A stretch of 64,000 nucleotides of DNA from Clostridium fallax. GTDB lineage: Bacteria; Bacillota; Clostridia; Clostridiales; Clostridiaceae. The notes beneath the pieces were generated by a model, which was not told where the DNA came from, did no database searches, and saw only the letters and a program-made list of their open reading frames with translations. The position numbers were made by a program, and so were the translations under genes. Positions 58,906-64,000 of this stretch are shown one piece after another. Each line of letters opens with the position of its first letter. Position 1 is the first letter of the stretch. The stretch lies in contig NZ_FQVM01000004.1 in NCBI RefSeq assembly GCF_900129365.1, forward strand, positions 1 through 64,000, in the 5' to 3' direction.

Positions 58906-59820
58906 ATGGCGGCAGTAACAGTAGAAACATTAATTAAAGATTTTGATTTAGAAATATTATCCGAAGGTGATGGAAATGTTCCTATAACAGTAAGTGATAT
59001 TAATAGACCGGGTTTACAATTAGCCGGATTTTATAATTATTTTACTCCAGAGAGAATACAAATAGTAGGAAAAGCTGAGTGGAGTTTTCTTGATGATATG
59101 CAAATAGACCTTAGGAAAAAAAGACTAAATAAATTCTTTAGTTTTAATATAAGTTGTCTTATAATTACAAGAGATTTAGAGCCACATAAGGAACTATTAA
59201 AAGCAGCTAGAAAAAATAAAACTTGGCTTTTAAGAAGTAATATGATTACAACACAATTTATGCGTAAAATAACTATGTATTTAGCTAGTAAAATGGCACC
59301 GGAAACAAGACTTCATGGAGTTTTAGTAGATGTATACGGTATAGGTATACTTATTACTGGTGAAAGTGGAATTGGTAAAAGTGAAACCGCTTTAGAACTT
59401 ATAAAAAGAGGTCATAGATTAGTTACTGATGATGCAGTAGATATAAAAGAAATAGATGGAGAACTTATAGGAACATCACCTCAAATAACATTTGGAATGT
59501 TAGAAGTTAGAGGAATGGGAATTATTGATGTATCTGCTTTATATGGATTAAGTTCCATATTAGCCTCAAAAGAAATAAAGTTAGCTATACATTTTGAACA
59601 TTGGAAAGACGATGGAGATTATGATAGATTAGGTACAAATGGAGAGTATATCGATATTTTAGGAGTACCGCTTAGAAAATTAACAGTACCAATAAGACCA
59701 GGAAGAAATATAGCTGTAATTATTGAAGCTGCTGCAGCAAATTATAGATATAATTTAATGTCTGAGATAACTCCAGTAGATATAATAGAAAATAGAATGA
59801 GTAAAATGATGGGGGAATAG
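58906..59820 (+). CDS. hprK: HPr kinase/phosphorylase
   Basis: 304 residues. Bifunctional enzyme that phosphorylates and dephosphorylates Ser46 of HPr, controlling carbon catabolite repression with CcpA. P-loop GESGIGKSE at about 152-160, signature LEVRGMGIIDVSALYG, and the C-terminal PIRPGRNIAVIIEAAAANYR are intact. The N-terminal 130 residues are the usual DRTGG-like regulatory domain. ATG after AAGGGTGA. No lgt or ptsH gene is adjacent here, unlike in Bacillus. Confidence 0.95.
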   Translation: MAAVTVETLIKDFDLEILSEGDGNVPITVSDINRPGLQLAGFYNYFTPERIQIVGKAEWSFLDDMQIDLRKKRLNKFFSFNISCLIITRDLEPHKELLKAARKNKTWLLRSNMITTQFMRKITMYLASKMAPETRLHGVLVDVYGIGILITGESGIGKSETALELIKRGHRLVTDDAVDIKEIDGELIGTSPQITFGMLEVRGMGIIDVSALYGLSSILASKEIKLAIHFEHWKDDGDYDRLGTNGEYIDILGVPLRKLTVPIRPGRNIAVIIEAAAANYRYNLMSEITPVDIIENRMSKMMGE

Positions 59821-59878
59821 TTTAATTTATCATATAATGCACATAATAAAAATAAATTAATTATTATGGTGGGATAAT

Positions 59879-60808
59879 ATGATAATATATGATATAACTA
59901 ATAACTTCAAAAGAGTAGATAGATGGGAATTAGATTCAGGTCAATTTTGGATTATTTTAGATGAAGAAGAACTAAAGGATTTTAATATTATATTTTCAGA
60001 AGAGAGTATAAAGGAAAGCAGAGATTTTAATCAATATCCTAAAATAGATTACTATAAAAATTATTTTTTTATGACTATAAATGAATTAGAGAGAAAAAAC
60101 AATGAAATTCATTCTAAGGAAATCAATATTTATCTTGGAATGAATTTTATAATTATAGTAAGAAAAGAAAAAATAAATATAGTAAAGGATTTAATAGAGG
60201 ATATAAAAAATAATAGAAATTCCTTAATATTAAAAAGCAAAAAACAAGTTGGAGTTATACTTTATTATATTTTAGATAGAATAATTATAAATAATTACAA
60301 CTTAATTTCAGAGCTTGAAGCTTATGCAGACAAAATAGAGATAGAAGTATTAAAATCTCCTAAAGCTAAACAAATAAATGACTTAGTTAGAATAAGAAGA
60401 GAAGCCTATAAACTTAGAAAATTATTAAATCCTTTAAGATATATTGGGGATAGTCTTATAGTAAATGAAAACAATATTATAAATAAAGAACAGATAAAAT
60501 TATTTAAAAATATAAATAATAAAATAGAAAAACTTATGATTGCATTAGATAACTTAAATCAAGATATTGGCATGGTAAGAGAGGCTTATGAAGCTGAAAT
60601 TGCTAATAAAACTAATGAACTTATGAAAGCTTTTACCATAATAACAGCTATTTTTCTTCCTTTAGAGTTAATAACAGCTATATTTAGTTTAAGCTTTGAA
60701 CATATGCCTTTAAAAGGCGAACAGTTTGCTTTTTATGGATTAATATGTTTTATGATAATAATAGTTATAGGAATGCTTATGTTTTTTAAAAGAAAAAAGA
60801 TGTTATAG
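59879..60808 (+). CDS. CorA-like metal-ion transporter family protein lacking the GMN motif
   Basis: 309 residues with the CorA plan: mixed N-terminal domain, long helical stalk (about 150-250), two C-terminal membrane helices (FTIITAIFLPLELITAIFSL and FAFYGLICFMIIIVIGMLMF), and a basic end (FKRKKML). At residues 270-272 the usual YGMNF is SLS in IFSLSFEHMPL, although the FEHMP context is kept. The GMN loop is the selectivity signature for Mg2+, so transport by this protein is uncertain or for another ion. GTGGGATAAT site, ATG. Single gene. Confidence 0.8.
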   Translation: MIIYDITNNFKRVDRWELDSGQFWIILDEEELKDFNIIFSEESIKESRDFNQYPKIDYYKNYFFMTINELERKNNEIHSKEINIYLGMNFIIIVRKEKINIVKDLIEDIKNNRNSLILKSKKQVGVILYYILDRIIINNYNLISELEAYADKIEIEVLKSPKAKQINDLVRIRREAYKLRKLLNPLRYIGDSLIVNENNIINKEQIKLFKNINNKIEKLMIALDNLNQDIGMVREAYEAEIANKTNELMKAFTIITAIFLPLELITAIFSLSFEHMPLKGEQFAFYGLICFMIIIVIGMLMFFKRKKML

Positions 60809-60880
60809 TTTGAAAAGGTATTCCTATTGTAGTAAAATAAATTTAAGGATAAAATTTACAAACTAAAGGGGGAGTAATTT

Positions 60881-62284
60881 ATGAAAAAAGAAGAATTAAC
60901 AATGAAAAAAGAGCTAGCTTGGGATAAGTATGACGAAAAAGAATTAAAGGATGTATTTGCTCTAAGTGATAGATATAAAGCATTTATGTCACAATGTAAA
61001 ACTGAAAGAGAATGTGTATCAGAGTTTATTAAACGTGCAGAAGAAAAAGGATTTAAAGATCTTGATAAAATTGTTGAGAAAGGTGAATCTTTAAGACCAG
61101 GAGATAAGGTTTATGCTAATAATATGGGTAAAACACTTGCAATGTTTGTTATTGGTAAAGAAAGCCTAGAAAAGGGATTAAAAATTTTAGGTGCTCACGT
61201 TGATTCACCAAGACTAGATTTAAAACAAAATCCTTTATATGAAGATACAGACCTTGCAATGATGGAAACACATTACTATGGTGGAATAAAAAAATACCAA
61301 TGGGTTACATTACCACTTGCAATACATGGTGTATTTGTAAAAAAAGATGGAACTTCAGTTAATGTTGTAATTGGTGAAGATGAAAATGATCCTGTAGTGG
61401 GAGTATCAGATTTATTAATTCACTTATCAGCAGACCAATTAGATAAAAAAGGTGCTAAGGTTGTTGAAGGTGAAGATTTAAATATTTTAGTTGGAAGTAT
61501 GCCAATTAAAGATAAAGAAGCTAAAGAAAGAGTTAAAAACAATATACTTGTTTTATTAAATGAAAAATACGGAATAAAAGAAGAAGATTTTGTATCAGCT
61601 GAACTTGAAATAATTCCAGCAGGTAAAGCTAGAGACTGTGGATTAGATAGAAGTATGGTAATGGCTTATGGTCATGATGATAAGGTTTGTGCATATACTT
61701 CTTTTGAAGCATTAATGCAAATAGAAGAAACAGATAAAACTTGTGTTGGCTTATTTGTAGATAAAGAAGAAATAGGTAGTGTTGGTGCTACAGGAATGCA
61801 ATCAAGATTCTTTGAAAATGCAGTAGCAGAAGTTATTGATAGAGTAGAAGGATATAATGATTTAAAACTTAGAAGATGTTTAACAAATTCAAAAATGTTA
61901 TCATCAGATGTAAGTGCTGCTTTTGATCCAAATTATCCATCTGTTATGGAAAAGAGAAACTGTGCTTATTTTGGAAAAGGTATAGTATTTAATAAATACA
62001 CAGGAGCAAGAGGAAAAGGTGGCTGTAATGATGCTAATGCAGAATACATGGCAGAAATTAGAGCTATAATGGATAAACATAATGTATCATGGCAAACTGC
62101 AGAGCTTGGCAAAGTTGACCAAGGCGGTGGAGGAACTATCGCTTATATTTTAGCTCAATATGATATGGAAGTTATAGACTGTGGTGTTGCTTTACATAAT
62201 ATGCATGCTCCATGGGAAGTTGCATCAAAAGCTGATATTTATGAAACTATGAGAGGATATCATGCATTCTTATTAGAAGCATAA
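60881..62284 (+). CDS. M18-family aminopeptidase
   Basis: 467 residues. Zinc-dependent aminopeptidase 1 type. Metal and catalytic motifs: GAHVDSPRLDLK, AYGHDDKVCAYTSFEALM, VDKEEIGSVGATGMQS, DVSAAFDPNYP and HNMHAPWEVASKADIYET. Dodecameric cytosolic enzyme that trims neutral or acidic N-terminal residues. ATG after AAAGGGGGAG (60881); a second ATG lies seven codons on. Terminator at 62315-62357. Confidence 0.92.
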   Translation: MKKEELTMKKELAWDKYDEKELKDVFALSDRYKAFMSQCKTERECVSEFIKRAEEKGFKDLDKIVEKGESLRPGDKVYANNMGKTLAMFVIGKESLEKGLKILGAHVDSPRLDLKQNPLYEDTDLAMMETHYYGGIKKYQWVTLPLAIHGVFVKKDGTSVNVVIGEDENDPVVGVSDLLIHLSADQLDKKGAKVVEGEDLNILVGSMPIKDKEAKERVKNNILVLLNEKYGIKEEDFVSAELEIIPAGKARDCGLDRSMVMAYGHDDKVCAYTSFEALMQIEETDKTCVGLFVDKEEIGSVGATGMQSRFFENAVAEVIDRVEGYNDLKLRRCLTNSKMLSSDVSAAFDPNYPSVMEKRNCAYFGKGIVFNKYTGARGKGGCNDANAEYMAEIRAIMDKHNVSWQTAELGKVDQGGGGTIAYILAQYDMEVIDCGVALHNMHAPWEVASKADIYETMRGYHAFLLEA

Positions 62285-62314
62285 AATTTTAAAACAAAAT
62301 ATATTTTATAAAAG

Positions 62315-62365
62315 AGCTGTTTTAAAATAGAAATTAAATTTCTATTTTGAAACAGCTTATTTTTT
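62315..62365 (+). terminator. Terminator of the aminopeptidase gene
   Basis: AGCTGTTTTAAAATAGAAA (62315-62333) / TTTCTATTTTGAAACAGCT (62339-62357) with one G-T pair, then TATTTTTT. Confidence 0.85.
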
Positions 62366-62957
62366 AAGTAAATATAAAACCTATCGTTCCTATGAAAAAT
62401 TTAATATATCAATAGAAAAACTTATAGATAATAATAAAATAGTTATTAATAATTTTTAATATAAAAATATAAATTTTAATATTTATTAGATTATATTAGA
62501 GATTATTTTTATATAATCTCTTTAATTTTAAAACTAAAAATATTGTGTAACATTTAGTATTTTATACAATAAAATATGATAAATTTATATTAATATAAAA
62601 AATAATAAAAGTTTCATGAATTATTATTGGAGAGATAACACTATTATTAATAAATTGTAAAAATATAATAATAATAATATAGAAATATTAACATTATATA
62701 AAAAAATCATATTAAATTATATAAAAGTTAAAAGATTATAAAAGTATAATAAATAAATACAATAAAACAATATCAAAAATATAATATTTTTAATAAAAAT
62801 ACTTAAAAGGAATTAATTTGAAAATTAATCTTCGTTGAAAAATAAATATTAAAGTAATATTATGAAGAAAATACAATACAAAAATTAAAATAGTTACTAA
62901 AATTTTTAATTTTTAGTGGCTATAAAACTTCTTAAAATTTCTAGAGGGGGTCTAAAA
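62366..62957. other. Long AT-rich leader or intergenic region before the MFS gene
   Basis: About 590 bases. It holds a weak hairpin AAGG-ATTAATTT/AAATTAAT-CTT (about 62807-62831) and a better one AGTTACTAAAA / TTTTAGTGGCT (62892-62902 / 62911-62921), 23 bases before the GAGGGGG ribosome site. No complete ORF with a ribosome site was found. A frame without a start (62346-62459) could be a gene remnant. Confidence 0.4.
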
Positions 62958-64000
62958 ATGAATGAAAATCTTGTGGAAGGAATTAATCCTGATCAAAAGA
63001 GATGGACAAGAAACTGCTACGTATTCATCTTAAGTTATATTTTTATGGGGGCAGTTACAGGAATAACTAATGATGCATACATAACATTCCTTCAATTATC
63101 ATCACCAGATGTAGTTAAAGCTTTGCCAGTTTATACTGGGATATCTACTTTAGCTATGGCAGCTATATTATTATTAGCTAATAAAGTAGGATATAAGAAA
63201 TTAATAATTCCAGCACCGATAATTTTGGTATTATCACTTATTATGACAATTTACTCAGATAATCCAACTTTACTTTTAGTAGGATGTATATTAATAAATA
63301 TAGGAGCAGGTTTATACGATTACATTTATCCGCTAATTATTACTTCTTATACTACTAGAGAGCGTAGAACATTAATTTTTTCAAGAACTTTATATTGCAA
63401 TATTATCAGCCAATCTATTTTAACATTTTTTGATGGTAAAATGGTAGTTTATAACTTTGCTCAAAGAATGGGTATAAGTTATGGTGAGGCTTCTACATTA
63501 ACTAGACATTCAGATGAATTAACACAAGTGCAATTTACAAATTATATGGCATCATATAGAGCTGTTTTATGGGTTGCCTGTGCTTTTACAGTAATATCAT
63601 GTATATGCTTATTCTTTCTTAAGGAAAAACCAGAGGATTATAGAACAATTAAAAAAGAGATTAAAGTTGAATCTACTAAGAAAAAATCCTTTGATTGGAG
63701 TATATTTAGAAATAAGTACATAATTTTTTGGTTAGTATTCATGCTATTAATAAGATTTGGTGCATCATTAATAGTTCAATACTTCCCTGTTTACTTAAAC
63801 GAATTCTTACATATAAACAGAGGTACAACATCTACAATACTAACATTACAAAGTGTTGCGATGGTGCTATTTATAATGTTAACACCTTATATAGAAAAGA
63901 AGTTTGGTGCTATAATAGGTCTTGGAGGATTTACAATTTTATCAATACCACTAATGTTTATAATGGCAAATGGTGCAATGCTAGGATCTAATGTAGCTTG
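62958..64000 (+). CDS. MFS transporter, partial (runs past the window end)
   Basis: ATG 62958 after GAGGGGG; 347 codons are visible and the frame is open to the last base. At least nine hydrophobic helices can be read: VFILSYIFMGAVTGITNDAY, TGISTLAMAAILLLANKVG, PAPIILVLSLIMTIYSDN, LLLVGCILINIGAGLYDYIY, then YRAVLWVACAFTVISCICLFF, and after a basic loop (KKEIKVESTKKKSFDWSIF) a second half starting IIFWLVFMLLIRFGASLIVQ. The central loop and two-part layout fit the major facilitator superfamily (sugar or oligosaccharide:cation type). Substrate not readable. The 3' end lies outside. Confidence 0.8.
   Translation, partial: MNENLVEGINPDQKRWTRNCYVFILSYIFMGAVTGITNDAYITFLQLSSPDVVKALPVYTGISTLAMAAILLLANKVGYKKLIIPAPIILVLSLIMTIYSDNPTLLLVGCILINIGAGLYDYIYPLIITSYTTRERRTLIFSRTLYCNIISQSILTFFDGKMVVYNFAQRMGISYGEASTLTRHSDELTQVQFTNYMASYRAVLWVACAFTVISCICLFFLKEKPEDYRTIKKEIKVESTKKKSFDWSIFRNKYIIFWLVFMLLIRFGASLIVQYFPVYLNEFLHINRGTTSTILTLQSVAMVLFIMLTPYIEKKFGAIIGLGGFTILSIPLMFIMANGAMLGSNVA

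Noticed and set aside
62346..62459. Start-less open frame after the aminopeptidase gene
   Set aside because: About 37 codons with some protein-like character but no start codon or ribosome site and overlapping a terminator; at most a gene remnant.
63728..63991. Plus-strand open frame inside the last gene
   Set aside because: It lies out of frame within the open MFS transporter frame, which has the hydrophobic pattern and ribosome site.

Overview
The window is very AT-rich DNA with the coding habits of a low-GC Gram-positive anaerobe: strong AGGAGG-type ribosome sites, many TTG starts, A/T-ending codons and short genes closed by U-tailed hairpins. A SpoVB-like flippase, PerR, an A-type flavoprotein (FprA), a V/A-type rotary ATPase and a set of Gly/Asn/Cys-rich coat-like proteins point to a spore-forming Clostridium sensu stricto (inference; the species cannot be fixed by eye). 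It looks like ordinary chromosome. No rRNA, tRNA, CRISPR array, integrase, transposase or phage block was seen.

Layout. 1-6.5 kb: two small membrane-anchored, Mrr-like proteins, a secreted M23 cell-wall peptidase, deoD, a methyltransferase, a Cys-rich peptide and a DEAD-box RNA helicase. 6.8-14.5 kb: protein quality-control block tig-clpP-clpX-lon-engB. 14.7-16.8 kb: two Gly/Cys/Asn-rich proteins with repeated WWW-IIILLL-CCGG motifs, a protein built of 27-residue repeats, and a C-rich, hairpin-containing 3' region. 16.9-23.6 kb: a lipoprotein, perR, a candidate small RNA, a three-gene operon (DUF5685-like, J-domain, membrane protein), two small proteins and pncB. 23.7-36.4 kb: a UvrD-type helicase, an M20 amidohydrolase, an RluA-type pseudouridine synthase, two convergent MurJ/SpoVB-family flippases, a beta-propeller protein, a zinc phospholipase-C-like protein, and a degenerate methyltransferase overlapping a B12/radical-SAM gene. 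36.6-45.3 kb: a complete nine-gene V/A-ATPase operon with the residues of a Na+-binding K ring. 45.5-53.5 kb: an ArsR-type regulator, tagO, TM2-like membrane proteins, def, a possible ribbon-helix-helix protein and the pseudouridine-catabolism pair psuK-psuG. 53.8-64 kb: a HelD-like RNA polymerase-recycling ATPase, fprA, a DUF1292-type gene, a 6S RNA gene, a short DUF896-type gene, hprK, a CorA-like protein without the GMN motif, an M18 aminopeptidase and a partial MFS transporter cut by the window end.

How the parts fit: the Clp/Lon/trigger-factor block covers protein folding and turnover; PerR and FprA belong to oxygen and peroxide defence; HprK and 6S RNA are global regulators of carbon use and sigma-A polymerase; HelD recycles RNA polymerase; the M23 enzyme, TagO and the flippases serve the envelope. 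The least explained parts are the WWW/CCGG coat-like cluster with its C-rich downstream RNA, the candidate small RNA beside perR, the DUF5685/J-domain operon, the N-terminally altered phospholipase-C-like protein and the methyltransferase-like/radical-SAM pair.
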